A DNA stretch of 52,026 nucleotides from Candidatus Gastranaerophilales bacterium (lineage in GTDB: Bacteria > Cyanobacteriota > Vampirovibrionia > Gastranaerophilales > Gastranaerophilaceae), in contig CALVAW010000009.1 in the NCBI GenBank assembly GCA_944325655.1, positions 1 to 52,026 on the forward strand, given 5' to 3'. The position numbers and the translations under genes are program-made. The notes below the pieces were generated by a model, which was not told where the DNA came from, made no database searches, and saw only the letters and a list, made by a program, of their open reading frames with translations. Below, piece by piece: positions 20,421-28,648 of this stretch (within the stretch, counting starts at the first letter, position 1; each line of letters begins with the position of its first letter).

Positions 20421-20893
20421 TGGGAGATATTCAATTTTTTAATACGGGATATGAAGCATTATGCAGCGGATTACTATCGGCAACCATCGCTCAATTCATT
20501 AAGGTTGTTACATATATATGTACTCACAAAAAAATAAATTTTAAGATTTTTACAACAACCGGCGGCATGCCAAGTTCGCATACTGCCGGTGTAATAGCAT
20601 TGTCAACTTCGGTTGCGTTGATTGAGGGAATTGATTCCATGCTTTTTGCGGTTTCTTTGGGATTTTCTTTAATTGTTATGCAAGATGCGTCAGGTATCAG
20701 ACGTGCAGCTGGGAAAACAGCGGCTACCTTAAATCGTCTGGTTGATGAATTTGTTCAAAAAAACCATGAAGTTAAACCTTATGCCGCTTTAAAAGAACTT
20801 TTAGGTCATACTCCGTTGGAGGTTTTTTGCGGTATGCTTTTGGGTGTTTTAGTTCCCTTTTTGGTGCATTATTCGGATAGGTTTTTCTTTTAA
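20420..20893 (+). CDS. DUF212 / divergent PAP2 family membrane protein
   Basis: The 157-residue membrane protein has the family segments TTTGGMPSSHTAGVIAL and MQDASGIRRAAGKTAATLN. It is related to the acid phosphatase/haloperoxidase (PAP2) fold, as in Bacillus YuiD. The start is GTG at 20420, sharing its G with the TAG stop of the prenyl synthase gene, so the two are translationally coupled. The pairing suggests a role in prenyl-phosphate metabolism, such as dephosphorylation, but this is inferred from position. Confidence 0.9.
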   Translation: MGDIQFFNTGYEALCSGLLSATIAQFIKVVTYICTHKKINFKIFTTTGGMPSSHTAGVIALSTSVALIEGIDSMLFAVSLGFSLIVMQDASGIRRAAGKTAATLNRLVDEFVQKNHEVKPYAALKELLGHTPLEVFCGMLLGVLVPFLVHYSDRFFF

Positions 20894-20895
20894 AA

Positions 20896-21063
20896 TTATA
20901 TACTTCTTTTTAGCATTTGTGTGAGAGTTGCATCTTTTTTAATTCTCTTTTTTACCTGTTCTTTTGCGTCTGAAAGCTTGAAAAAGTCGTCGTTAAATTT
21001 ACACAAACCTATTGCGCAACTTTCATCATCATTAAAATTAAAAAGCTTTTTGATTATATCCAT
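20896..21063 (-). CDS. small protein of 55 aa with strong ribosome site
   Basis: On the minus strand, ACGGAGG precedes an ATG (complement of 21061-21063) by a normal 7-8 base spacing and opens 55 codons. The product begins MDIIKKLFNFNDDESCAIGL. It has an amphipathic N-terminus, a CAIGLCKF segment with two cysteines, and a lysine-rich helical tail (KEQVKKRIKKDATLTQMLKR). It ends 3 bases from the DUF212 stop on the other strand. There is no known family. The ribosome site and gene-like codon use make it a likely missed gene. Confidence 0.72.
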   Translation of the reverse strand: MDIIKKLFNFNDDESCAIGLCKFNDDFFKLSDAKEQVKKRIKKDATLTQMLKRSI

Positions 21064-21160
21064 ATTGTAACCTCCGTTAGTAATAAATTAATTTTTTTTA
21101 GTTAAAAGTCAATTTTTATTATATATTTTTATTTTGCTTTTTTGCTTACAGTTATTATTA

Positions 21161-21169
21161 TGTTTTAAT
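21161..21169 (+). promoter_or_regulatory. extended -10 element 7 bases before the 21177 ATG
   Basis: TGTTTTAAT at 21161-21169 fits an extended -10 (TG, one base, TTTAAT). TTGCTT lies 16 bases before the hexamer. The gene starts 7 bases after it with no Shine-Dalgarno, predicting a leaderless message. Confidence 0.45.
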
Positions 21170-21176
21170 AATTAAT

Positions 21177-21914
21177 ATGGCTGATGAATTTAAAATTGAT
21201 TGTACAAAAGAGGAATATTCTGATTTTGTTGTTTTTGACAAACTGAAAAACGCTTGTCTTGATGATTTTTCTAAAATATTTGAAATTATTAAAATCAGGC
21301 ATGTCCAATCTGAAATTGAAGCAAATATCCTTATTGATTTTTTAACTGACTGTTCAAATCCTTTAAGAGAGGCATGTGCTTTTAAATTGGCTGAAATATG
21401 TACGAATGATTATAAATACTTTCTTAATGATTTTTCAAAGCAAAAAATATTAAAAGCAGTTACAGACATTAATCCAAATGTCTCAAGAGCTGTGTGTTCA
21501 ATTTTTTCTAATGTTAAAGAAATTGGGAAATATGTTGAATATGATTTGATTTTGATGATTAATTCTTTATTGAATAATATTAAGATTTATGAGAACAAAA
21601 ACAATGACTTTTTTATTGGTAATAAAAGAAACACAAAAAACCATGCCAAAAATAAAAAGTTGTTTGCTTTGTATTGGTGTCTTGAGGCTTTGTTTTTTTG
21701 TTGGAGCGGAAAATATAATTCTGAAGTATTAGAAATTTTATATTCCACAATTAATTTTAACGATTTTACAATTAGGGAGAAAACCGCTCAATTGCTTAAT
21801 AGGATTGATAATCCTCCTTGTGATTTAATACAAAAAGCAAAAGATGACCAAAATTTTTATGTAAAAATTCAAGTTTATGATAAAATGTCTTTAAGATTAG
21901 TTAAACAGGAATAA
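21177..21914 (+). CDS. HEAT-repeat-like helical protein, 245 aa
   Basis: The protein is predicted all-helical. Repeated segments such as LIDFLTDCSNPLREACAFKL and ILKAVTDINPNVSRAVCSIF have the spacing of HEAT repeats (about 35-40 residues), which serve as protein-binding scaffolds. It has no catalytic motif, signal peptide or membrane segment. It ends 3 bases before efp, so the two are probably co-transcribed. Any link to translation or EF-P is only positional. Confidence 0.75.
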   Translation: MADEFKIDCTKEEYSDFVVFDKLKNACLDDFSKIFEIIKIRHVQSEIEANILIDFLTDCSNPLREACAFKLAEICTNDYKYFLNDFSKQKILKAVTDINPNVSRAVCSIFSNVKEIGKYVEYDLILMINSLLNNIKIYENKNNDFFIGNKRNTKNHAKNKKLFALYWCLEALFFCWSGKYNSEVLEILYSTINFNDFTIREKTAQLLNRIDNPPCDLIQKAKDDQNFYVKIQVYDKMSLRLVKQE

Positions 21915-21917
21915 TAT

Positions 21918-22475
21918 ATGATTTCAGTAAACGATTTAAAAACAGGCTTAACGTTGGAAATTGATAACGGTCTTTGGTCTGTTGTGGAATTTTTACATGT
22001 GAAACCGGGCAAGGGCGCAGCTTTTGTACGTTCCAAATTGAAAAATGTTGAAACAGGCCAAGTTGTTGAAAAAACTTTCAGAGCCGGTGAAAAGGTTGCA
22101 AAAGCGATGTTAGATAGACGCGAAATGCAATATTTATATAAAGAAGGTAATGATCTTGTTATGATGGACTTGGAAACTTACGAACAGTTACCGGTTCCTG
22201 CTGACAGGGTTGGCGATGGAATTAAATATTTGCAGGAAAATATGACTGTTCAAATTTTGCTGCATGATGGCAAGATAATCGGAATTGATTTACCCAATTT
22301 TGTTGAATTAAAAGTTATAGATACTCCGCCTGCAGAAAAAGGAAATACAGCACAGGGTGGTTCTAAACCTGCTACATTAGAGGGTGGTGCGGTTGTTAAT
22401 GTTCCGTTCTTTATTCAAGTCGGGGACGTTTTAAGAATTGATACCAGAACAAATGAATATTTAGACAGAATGTAA
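21918..22475 (+). CDS. efp: translation elongation factor P
   Basis: The 185-residue protein has three beta-barrel domains of normal length, starting MISVNDLKTGLTLEIDNGLW. The loop that touches the peptidyl-transferase centre reads HVKPGKGAAF, with Lys32 at the site that is modified in many bacteria. No epmA/epmB or other modification genes are in the window. The factor relieves stalling at proline runs. The order efp-accB-accC is shared with Cyanobacteria and Firmicutes. Confidence 0.98.
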   Translation: MISVNDLKTGLTLEIDNGLWSVVEFLHVKPGKGAAFVRSKLKNVETGQVVEKTFRAGEKVAKAMLDRREMQYLYKEGNDLVMMDLETYEQLPVPADRVGDGIKYLQENMTVQILLHDGKIIGIDLPNFVELKVIDTPPAEKGNTAQGGSKPATLEGGAVVNVPFFIQVGDVLRIDTRTNEYLDRM

Positions 22476-22487
22476 GGATACAAACTA

Positions 22488-22931
22488 ATGAAATATGAAA
22501 TTGAGTATATAGAAAAAATTGCAAAAATAATCACTGATAATCAATTATCGGAAATAGTTTTAGAAGATGGTGAACAAGCAATAACAGTAAGAAGAGAGAT
22601 AAGTGGTATTGTTCAGCAAGTTGCTTCTCCTGCTGTTGCTGCTCCTGTTCCTGCAATAAATCCGGTTAAGGAAGAAAAAGCGCAGACATCTTCAAAAGGA
22701 ACTCCGATTGTTTCTCCTATGGTTGGTGCATTTTATGCAGCTCCCGCACCGGGTGCTAAACCTTTTGTTAAAGTTGGTGATGTAGTTAGTGCAGGACAGG
22801 TTGTATGCATAGTTGAAGCTATGAAATTGATGAATGAGATAGAATCTGAAGTTTCGGGAAAAATTGTCGAAATATGCGTAGAAGACGGTCAAAGCGTTGA
22901 ATACGGTCAGGTTTTAATGTATGTTGAATAA
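22488..22931 (+). CDS. accB: biotin carboxyl carrier protein of acetyl-CoA carboxylase
   Basis: The 147-residue protein has an N-terminal helical region, a proline/alanine-rich linker (about 45-65) and a biotinyl domain with EAMKLMNE. Lys113 is the biotin attachment site. It carries CO2 between AccC and AccAD. It lies 12 bases after efp and 49 before accC. Confidence 0.98.
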   Translation: MKYEIEYIEKIAKIITDNQLSEIVLEDGEQAITVRREISGIVQQVASPAVAAPVPAINPVKEEKAQTSSKGTPIVSPMVGAFYAAPAPGAKPFVKVGDVVSAGQVVCIVEAMKLMNEIESEVSGKIVEICVEDGQSVEYGQVLMYVE

Positions 22932-22980
22932 TATAAACTGTATATAAAAAGCATTGTTTGCTTTTAGCCAAGGAATTGTT

Positions 22981-24348
22981 ATGTTTAAAAAAGTTTTAAT
23001 TGCTAATAGAGGCGAGATTGCCATTCGAATTATAAGGGCTTGCAGAGAGCTCGGGATTGCCACTGTAGCTGTTTATTCTCAAGCTGACAGTCAAAGTTTA
23101 CATGTTTCACTTGCTGATGAAGCATATTGTATTGGTCCCGCACAAAGTTCTAAGAGTTATTTGTCAATTCCTGCGTTAATTTCAGTTGCTTTAACTGCAG
23201 GTGCTGATGCAATTCACCCAGGGTATGGTTTTTTGTCTGAAAGAGCAGATTTTGTTGATATTTGTGAAGAACATCATATAAAATTTATCGGTCCTTCTGC
23301 TGATGCAATGATGAAAATGGGTGATAAAGCTAATGCAAGAGCTACAATGGAAGCTTCGGGCGTCCCTATTACTCCGGGTCTAGGAATTGTTCATGATACC
23401 GAAACTATCAGAAAGTTTGTTGAAAAAGTCGGTTATCCTATCATTATTAAAGCTACTGCAGGCGGTGGCGGAAAAGGGATGAGAATTGTAAGATCTGACA
23501 GTGAACTTGATGATGCTTTTAATTTATGCAGAAGCGAAGCACAAAGTGCTTTTGCAAATCCTGAAGTATATGTAGAAAAATTTATTGAAAATCCAAGACA
23601 TATAGAAGTTCAAATTTTAGCTGATAGCTATGGAAATGTTATTCATTTGGGCGAAAGAGATTGTTCGATACAAAGAAGAAATCAAAAATTGTTAGAAGAA
23701 GCACCAAGTGTTGCAATTACTGAGGAAATCAGAAAGAAAATGGGTGAAGCTGCTATTAATGCAGCAAAATCAATAAATTATGAGGGTACGGGTACTATTG
23801 AATTTTTATTGGATGAATCAGATCCAAAAAATAAGAAATTTTATTTTATGGAAATGAATACTCGTGTTCAAGTTGAACATTGCGTCACTGAAATGATATC
23901 CAATGTTGATATTGTGAAGGAACAAATAAGAGTTGCTCAAGGTGAAAGATTATCATATTCGCAAGATGATATTAAATTACAAGGACATGCAATTGAATGC
24001 AGAATTAATGCTGAAGATTATGAAAAATGTTTTATGCCTTGTCCGGGAATGATTGAAGGTTATATTGCTCCCGGTGGGTTTGGAACCAGAGTTGATTCTC
24101 ATGCATACACCGGATATTCTATTCCACCCTTTTATGATTCTTTGGTCGGAAAGCTAATTTGCTGGGGCAGAGATAGAGAAGAAGCGAGAAAACGCATGCT
24201 TCGCGCTTTAAATGATTATGTTATAACAGGGATAAAAACCACAATCGGTTTTCATAAAAAAATACTTAATAACTATAATTTTATTTCAGGTGAATTTAAT
24301 ACAAGTTTTATAGAAAAAAATTATCCTGAAGTTTTATCAAAAAAATAA
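22981..24348 (+). CDS. accC: acetyl-CoA carboxylase biotin carboxylase subunit
   Basis: With the ATG at 22981 the product has 455 residues and starts MFKKVLIANRGEIAIRI, exactly as in the family. An AAGGAA ribosome site lies just upstream. A TTG 27 bases earlier is a less likely start. The ATP-grasp core shows KATAGGGGKGM, EKFIENPRHIEVQ, the ERDCSIQRRNQKL loop and EMNTRVQVEH. It carboxylates the biotin on AccB at the expense of ATP. Confidence 0.98.
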   Translation: MFKKVLIANRGEIAIRIIRACRELGIATVAVYSQADSQSLHVSLADEAYCIGPAQSSKSYLSIPALISVALTAGADAIHPGYGFLSERADFVDICEEHHIKFIGPSADAMMKMGDKANARATMEASGVPITPGLGIVHDTETIRKFVEKVGYPIIIKATAGGGGKGMRIVRSDSELDDAFNLCRSEAQSAFANPEVYVEKFIENPRHIEVQILADSYGNVIHLGERDCSIQRRNQKLLEEAPSVAITEEIRKKMGEAAINAAKSINYEGTGTIEFLLDESDPKNKKFYFMEMNTRVQVEHCVTEMISNVDIVKEQIRVAQGERLSYSQDDIKLQGHAIECRINAEDYEKCFMPCPGMIEGYIAPGGFGTRVDSHAYTGYSIPPFYDSLVGKLICWGRDREEARKRMLRALNDYVITGIKTTIGFHKKILNNYNFISGEFNTSFIEKNYPEVLSKK

Positions 24349-24358
24349 AGGTTGTAAT

Positions 24359-25492
24359 TTGCAGTTTGTTTTTGATGAAATAATAGAAAAGTTTTTGTTA
24401 ATTGTTGCAAAATGCGCTGAAGTTTCAGGTGTTAAAGTTTTTTTCGTCGGTGGAGCAGTGAGGGATAATTTACTTAACCTCCCCGTTAAAGATGTTGATA
24501 TAATTGTAGAAGGCAATGCTGTTGATTTTGTGTCAGGATTACCGGATTGCATAAAAATTCACTCTATACACAAGGATTTTGCAACTGTTAAGGTTGAGTA
24601 CAGTAATTTGTTGTTTGATATTGCTTCTACGAGAACGGAAAAATACCCTTATAGCGGTTGTTTACCTGTTATAGAAAAAATCGGTGTTTCTATAAATGAG
24701 GATGTTTTAAGAAGAGATTTTTCAGTTAATTCTATATATTGCGAATTTTATCCGGAAAACGGAAGAATTGTATATAAAATGTTTGATCCTGTTTCGGGTT
24801 TCAATGATATAAAAAATAAAACTTTAAGAGTTTTGCACTCAAAAAGTTATTGCGATGATCCGACACGAATTTTAAGAGGAGTTGGGTTCAAATATCGTTT
24901 TAATTTTGAATTTTCTAATGAGGATATATGTTTAATAAATAAATATTTTAGTTGCATAGATCGAAGCAAAATGAGTATAGACAGGGCTTTTTCTGTATTA
25001 AGAAAACTTTTGGCTTCGGATTTTGCAGATAAAATATTTAGAGAAATTGTTGAAAAAAAATATTATAAAATTTTTACTTCCGATGAATTAAACATCGATT
25101 TGGATAAGGTTTTTGAAATTAAAAAAACACTGTCACTTGATTTGAATGATTTTAGTATATTTTGTTGCGAGATTATTAAAAATAATCAAGTTGTTCCTTA
25201 TGAAATAAGCAGTAAAGTTGATATTGTAAAAACTTTCTCTAAACTTAGCGCTTATGAACTTGCTTATTATTATTATATAACCGGCGATAACAATGTTTTA
25301 AATTATATAAATTTGAAGTCAATTAAATTGTGTGTTACGGGTAAGGATTTGTTTTTATTGAATTATTCTCAAGGTAAAAATATCGGGGTAATTCTTAGAA
25401 GTTTATATGAGGCAAAATTAAATAATTGTAAGCAGTTTTTGTCTAAAAATGATGAAATACAATGGATTAAAACCCACTTCCCAATTATTTAA
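24359..25492 (+). CDS. cca: tRNA nucleotidyltransferase / poly(A) polymerase family (CCA-adding type)
   Basis: The 377-residue protein has the class II nucleotidyltransferase head: FFVGGAVRD near 29-37, KDVDIIV with the metal-binding DxD, and RRDFSVNSI. A DDPTRILRGVGF segment follows, which in this family selects C and A. Since the tRNA-Pro here lacks an encoded CCA, the cell needs such an enzyme. The start is TTG at 24359 with AAAGG upstream. The C-terminal half is divergent and lacks a recognisable HD domain. A poly(A) polymerase or separate CC- or A-adding activity cannot be excluded. Confidence 0.88.
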   Translation: MQFVFDEIIEKFLLIVAKCAEVSGVKVFFVGGAVRDNLLNLPVKDVDIIVEGNAVDFVSGLPDCIKIHSIHKDFATVKVEYSNLLFDIASTRTEKYPYSGCLPVIEKIGVSINEDVLRRDFSVNSIYCEFYPENGRIVYKMFDPVSGFNDIKNKTLRVLHSKSYCDDPTRILRGVGFKYRFNFEFSNEDICLINKYFSCIDRSKMSIDRAFSVLRKLLASDFADKIFREIVEKKYYKIFTSDELNIDLDKVFEIKKTLSLDLNDFSIFCCEIIKNNQVVPYEISSKVDIVKTFSKLSAYELAYYYYITGDNNVLNYINLKSIKLCVTGKDLFLLNYSQGKNIGVILRSLYEAKLNNCKQFLSKNDEIQWIKTHFPII

Positions 25493-25577
25493 TTTTATAA
25501 CGTTTATAATTTTTTTTTACATTTTTTAATATTTTATTTCTTACAAAATGAGCTCTTTGTTGAATTTTGGCAAATCG

Positions 25578-25602
25578 AAAATATTAAAAATTTTAATATT
25601 TT
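25578..25602. promoter_or_regulatory. perfect 12-bp palindrome upstream of flagellin
   Basis: AAAATATTAAAA (25578-25589) and TTTTAATATTTT (25591-25602) are exact inverted repeats separated by one base, about 105 bases before the flagellin ATG. It could be an operator, an A/T-tract regulator site, or the terminator of cca. The rest of 25493-25706 has no gene. I see no convincing sigma-28 promoter (TAAA-N15-GCCGATAA). Confidence 0.5.
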
Positions 25603-25706
25603 GTACTTTTCGTTATAAATCCTCTCCTTTAGTGAATTGTTATCTTGTAACTATTTTTATAAACGCAAGGATGTATTACTAAAGGCTTAATGAAAGGAGC
25701 TCATTT

Positions 25707-26555
25707 ATGTCAGTAGTTATTAACACAAATGTGGATTCAATTAAGATCCAAAACATTTTGTCCGGCTCAACTACTAAGTTGTCGCAGGCAATGGAAAGAA
25801 TGTCAACCGGTTTAAAGGTTAACTCTGCAAAAGACGATGCTGCAGGTACAGTTATCTCTGCTCGTATGGAAGTACAGTTAAACGGTAACAAAGTTGCTCA
25901 AAACAACGTTCAAAACGGTAATGCGCTTTTGGCAACGGCAGAAGGAAACTTGGATGTAATTCAGGACAACTTATCAAGAATTCGTGACTTGACTTTGCAA
26001 GCTAAAAACGGAACTTATTCCGATGAAGAAATTAAAGCTATGCAAGATGAAGTTGCGGAACGTATAGCTGAAATTGATCGTGTATCAACATCATCTAAGT
26101 ATTCACAATTAAGTTTATTTGAAGATGCTACTCTTCAAACTGATGGTATGACATTCCAAGTTGGTGCTAATGCTGCTGATGATAATACAATTTCAGTATC
26201 AAACGCTGTATTTGAAAGTGTTAAATTTGAAGAATTAACAGGCGCTGCAGACTTTGATTTAACAAAAATGAGCGCTGCTGCTCTTAAAACAGCGGTTGAA
26301 AATCTTGACACAGGTATTGACAACGTTACAAGCAGAAAATCATTAATCGGTTCAGCTCAAAACCGTTTAGAATCTGCTCTGGATACTTTGACAATACAAT
26401 ACGAAAACTTGTCAAGCGCTAAATCAATCATTACAGATGCCGATATTGCATCAGAAGCTTCAAATTATGTCCAACAACAAATTTTACAACAAGTTTCAAC
26501 ATCATTATTGGCACAAGCAAACCAAGCACCTTCGATTGCATTAAGCTTGATATAG
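25707..26555 (+). CDS. fliC: flagellin
   Basis: The 282-residue protein has the conserved flagellin ends: an N-terminal D0/D1 region (INTNVDSIKIQNILSG, RMSTGLKVNSAKDDAAG) and a C-terminal region (LTIQYENLSSAKSIITDADI, ending PSIALSLI). The middle is only about 60 residues, so there is essentially no D2/D3. The segment SRIRDLTLQAKNGTYS (90-105) aligns with the TLR5-recognised region of gut flagellins, with Arg91 and Leu95 in place. A strong AAAGGAG precedes the ATG. It stands alone with its own terminator, as expected for a highly expressed filament gene. Confidence 0.97.
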   Translation: MSVVINTNVDSIKIQNILSGSTTKLSQAMERMSTGLKVNSAKDDAAGTVISARMEVQLNGNKVAQNNVQNGNALLATAEGNLDVIQDNLSRIRDLTLQAKNGTYSDEEIKAMQDEVAERIAEIDRVSTSSKYSQLSLFEDATLQTDGMTFQVGANAADDNTISVSNAVFESVKFEELTGAADFDLTKMSAAALKTAVENLDTGIDNVTSRKSLIGSAQNRLESALDTLTIQYENLSSAKSIITDADIASEASNYVQQQILQQVSTSLLAQANQAPSIALSLI

Positions 26556-26567
26556 GAAGATTTAAAA

Positions 26568-27245
26568 TTATAATTTTGCTCCCGAGATTTCTCGGGGGCT
26601 TTTTGTTATTTTTTTTAAAAAAGATTGTCTGTGATATTTAGTGGTTCCGTATTTTTGTATTGCTTCTATATGTTTTTTTGTAAGGTAACCTTTGTTGTTT
26701 TTCCAATCATATTGAGGATATTCTAAATCAATTTTTTCCATGTATCTGTCTCTTGATACCTTTGCAAGTATGCTTGCTGCGGCTATGCTTGCAGATTTTG
26801 AATCTCCTTTTATAATGTATTTTTGAGGCTTGTAAAAATTTTTTATAAGTTTGTTTCCGTCAATTAATACTAAAAAATTTTTGTTATTTATTTGTTTTAT
26901 TACGTCTTCAACGGCATATTTCATTGCTAAAAGAGAAGCATTTAAAATGTTTATTTCTTCAATTTTTTCGACAGTAATTGCTTTTATTGCCCATATAGAA
27001 TTGTTTTTTATGGTTTCATAAAGCTCGTCTCTTGTTTTTGAAGTAAGTTTTTTAGAATCATTCAATTTATTAAATTTTTCAATTTGAATATTATTATTAA
27101 AACAAACCGCTGCCGCCCATACTCCGCCTGCGGCAGGACCTCTGCCGGCTTCATCGCATCCAATTATTGTATCAAAACAAGAACAATCTAAGTTTAGGTT
27201 TGTTTTTACAATTTTTTCATTGTTATCAAATTCAAATAAGTTCAT
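26568..27245 (-). CDS. rnhB: ribonuclease HII
   Basis: The protein has the RNase HII signature IIGCDEAGRGPAAGGVW, the later DGNK and the SASIAAASILAKVSRDRYM segment. It removes ribonucleotides from DNA. I choose the ATG at 27245 (MNLFEFDNNEK), with GGAAG just upstream, giving 225 residues. An ATG 18 bases earlier is possible. The start overlaps the end of rbgA. The last dozen codons (ending KSPREISGAKL) are formed by the flagellin terminator hairpin of the opposite strand. Confidence 0.97.
   Translation of the reverse strand: MNLFEFDNNEKIVKTNLNLDCSCFDTIIGCDEAGRGPAAGGVWAAAVCFNNNIQIEKFNKLNDSKKLTSKTRDELYETIKNNSIWAIKAITVEKIEEINILNASLLAMKYAVEDVIKQINNKNFLVLIDGNKLIKNFYKPQKYIIKGDSKSASIAAASILAKVSRDRYMEKIDLEYPQYDWKNNKGYLTKKHIEAIQKYGTTKYHRQSFLKKITKSPREISGAKL
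26578..26605 (+). terminator. flagellin terminator, inside the end of rnhB
   Basis: GCTCCCGAGA (26578-26587) pairs with TCTCGGGGGC (26590-26599) around a two-base centre (TT), with one G-T pair. A run of T residues follows. It sits 23 bases after the flagellin stop. It lies within the coding end of rnhB on the other strand. Confidence 0.9.
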
Positions 27246-28089
27246 ATTCTTCCGGTCTATCAAGCGTAAAATTTCCTATTCTTCCTTCTCTGTAATTTGA
27301 AAGGATTATGTTCGCCGTTCTTGTAATATCAGGTTTTTCTTCTTTTAAAATCCATCTGCGTTTTAAAGCTATTGTTTCAAGGTTTATTTCTTCTTTATCA
27401 TCGAAATTAAAATATTTTTTCAATTCATTCGGGTATAAGTTATTTAAAATTTTTATTAATTCTTGCGCTACTTGTGTGCTGTCATAGGCATTTTCTCCCA
27501 CTGAGTTTACAAAAGCTAATTTTGTTGCTTGATTTTGATTGTCTTGAATAGTGGGTATTATTCCCGGAGTATCCAATAGTTCAACTTTTTCCGATATCCT
27601 TACCCATTGTTGCCGGCGGGTAACACCTGCTTTTGCTCCTGTTTTGGTTTTTGCTTTTCCTACCAATTTGTTTATAGTGCTTGATTTTCCAACATTTGGC
27701 ATACCAATAACCATGGTTCTTATTGCTCTTGGTAAAAGCCCTTTTTCAAGGCGTTTATTCATTGTTTCGGATGAAAGTTTTGAAATTTCATCAGTAATTA
27801 TCTTAATGTCTTTTTTGTTTTTTAAACTTGTTATTATAACCTCTGCATTGCACTTTTTCGTCAGTAAATTTGCCCATATTTTGTTATAATTCTCATCCGA
27901 TAAATCCGATTTATTCATCAGAATTAATCTTGGTTTATTTGGGCATAGCGACGCAGTGGTTTTGTATAAGCTTGAATATGGAATTCTTGCATCAACCACT
28001 TCTATTACTACATCAACTAAATTCAATTTTTCTTTTAATTGTTTTTGAGCTTTTGCGATATGCCCTGGGTACCAGTGTATGTGTTTCAT
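27232..28089 (-). CDS. rbgA: ribosome biogenesis GTPase RbgA (YlqF)
   Basis: From the ATG at 28089 the product has 285 residues and starts MKHIHWYPGHIAKAQKQL, as RbgA does. The GTPase is circularly permuted: NKSD (G4) comes before GMPNVGKSS (P-loop), then TGAKAGVTRR (switch I) and DTPG. It matures the large ribosomal subunit. A longer reading start at 28128 would begin inside the rplS terminator hairpin and is rejected. Its end overlaps rnhB, so these two genes are coupled. Confidence 0.96.
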   Translation of the reverse strand: MKHIHWYPGHIAKAQKQLKEKLNLVDVVIEVVDARIPYSSLYKTTASLCPNKPRLILMNKSDLSDENYNKIWANLLTKKCNAEVIITSLKNKKDIKIITDEISKLSSETMNKRLEKGLLPRAIRTMVIGMPNVGKSSTINKLVGKAKTKTGAKAGVTRRQQWVRISEKVELLDTPGIIPTIQDNQNQATKLAFVNSVGENAYDSTQVAQELIKILNNLYPNELKKYFNFDDKEEINLETIALKRRWILKEEKPDITRTANIILSNYREGRIGNFTLDRPEEYELI

Positions 28090-28098
28090 AATTCTTTT

Positions 28099-28142
28099 AA
28101 AAAACGCCTTGAACTTTGCTTTTAGCATTCATTCAAGGCGTT
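28099..28142 (-). terminator. terminator between rplS and rbgA
   Basis: On the minus strand an 11-bp stem (AACGCCTTGAA / TTCAAGGCGTT, plus-strand arms 28103-28113 and 28132-28142) is followed by a T-run. It lies 21 bases after rplS and about 10 before the rbgA start, so it may act as a partial terminator that sets the rplS to rbgA ratio. Confidence 0.82.
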
Positions 28143-28162
28143 AAAATTTTTTCTGAGAAAAA

Positions 28163-28516
28163 TTATCTTTTTTCCATTTTTTCTCTAATACGAGTAGCTT
28201 TTCCTGAACGTTCTCTCAGGTAGTATAATTTTGCTCTTCTTACATCCCCTTTTCTTAAAACTTGAATTTTTTCAATTCTGGGAGAATAGATAGCAAAAAC
28301 ACGTTCTACGCCAACGCCTTGAAATACTTTTCTTACGGTGATGGTTTTGTTAATCGAGCTGCCTCTTTTTTTAATAACAGTTCCTTCAAATGCTTGTGTT
28401 CTTTCTTTATTTCCTTCAATAATTCTGACAAATACTTTAACCGTATCGCCGGGATTGATTTCCGGCATTTGCTTTCCTGTATATTCTTTTTCTAGTTCTG
28501 TAATTATAGGATTCAT
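28163..28516 (-). CDS. rplS: 50S ribosomal protein L19
   Basis: The 117-residue protein has the L19 core: [57 protein letters not shown] and [18 protein letters not shown]19 lies at the interface of the two subunits. An AAAGGG site precedes the ATG. The usual neighbours trmD and rimM are absent; rpsP is at 40822-41190. Confidence 0.98.
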   Translation of the reverse strand: MNPIITELEKEYTGKQMPEINPGDTVKVFVRIIEGNKERTQAFEGTVIKKRGSSINKTITVRKVFQGVGVERVFAIYSPRIEKIQVLRKGDVRRAKLYYLRERSGKATRIREKMEKR

Positions 28517-28635
28517 TTTTTTGCCCTTTTTTTATAATTGTTCCAGTATTTTAAATAATATATTAAACAAAATTAATAAACAAGTACCAAAAGTAAACTT
28601 TTATTAACAAAAATTAATTAAATTTATTTATATCG

Positions 28636-28641
28636 GATAAT
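28636..28641 (+). promoter_or_regulatory. -10-like GATAAT 7 bases before the 28649 ATG
   Basis: GATAAT (5 of 6 to TATAAT) ends 7 bases before the chosen start codon. There is no Shine-Dalgarno in between and no convincing -35. It is listed as one member of the recurring leaderless arrangement. Confidence 0.35.
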
Positions 28642-28648
28642 AGTTTTG

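Noticed and set aside
25493-25706. Sigma-28 flagellar promoter before flagellin
   Set aside because: A TAAA with 15-base spacing exists, but the downstream element (AATTGTTA) does not match GCCGATAA.
28090-28128. Upstream start extending RbgA by 13 residues
   Set aside because: The extra codons fall in the rplS terminator hairpin, and the known family start MKHIHWYPGH is at 28089.
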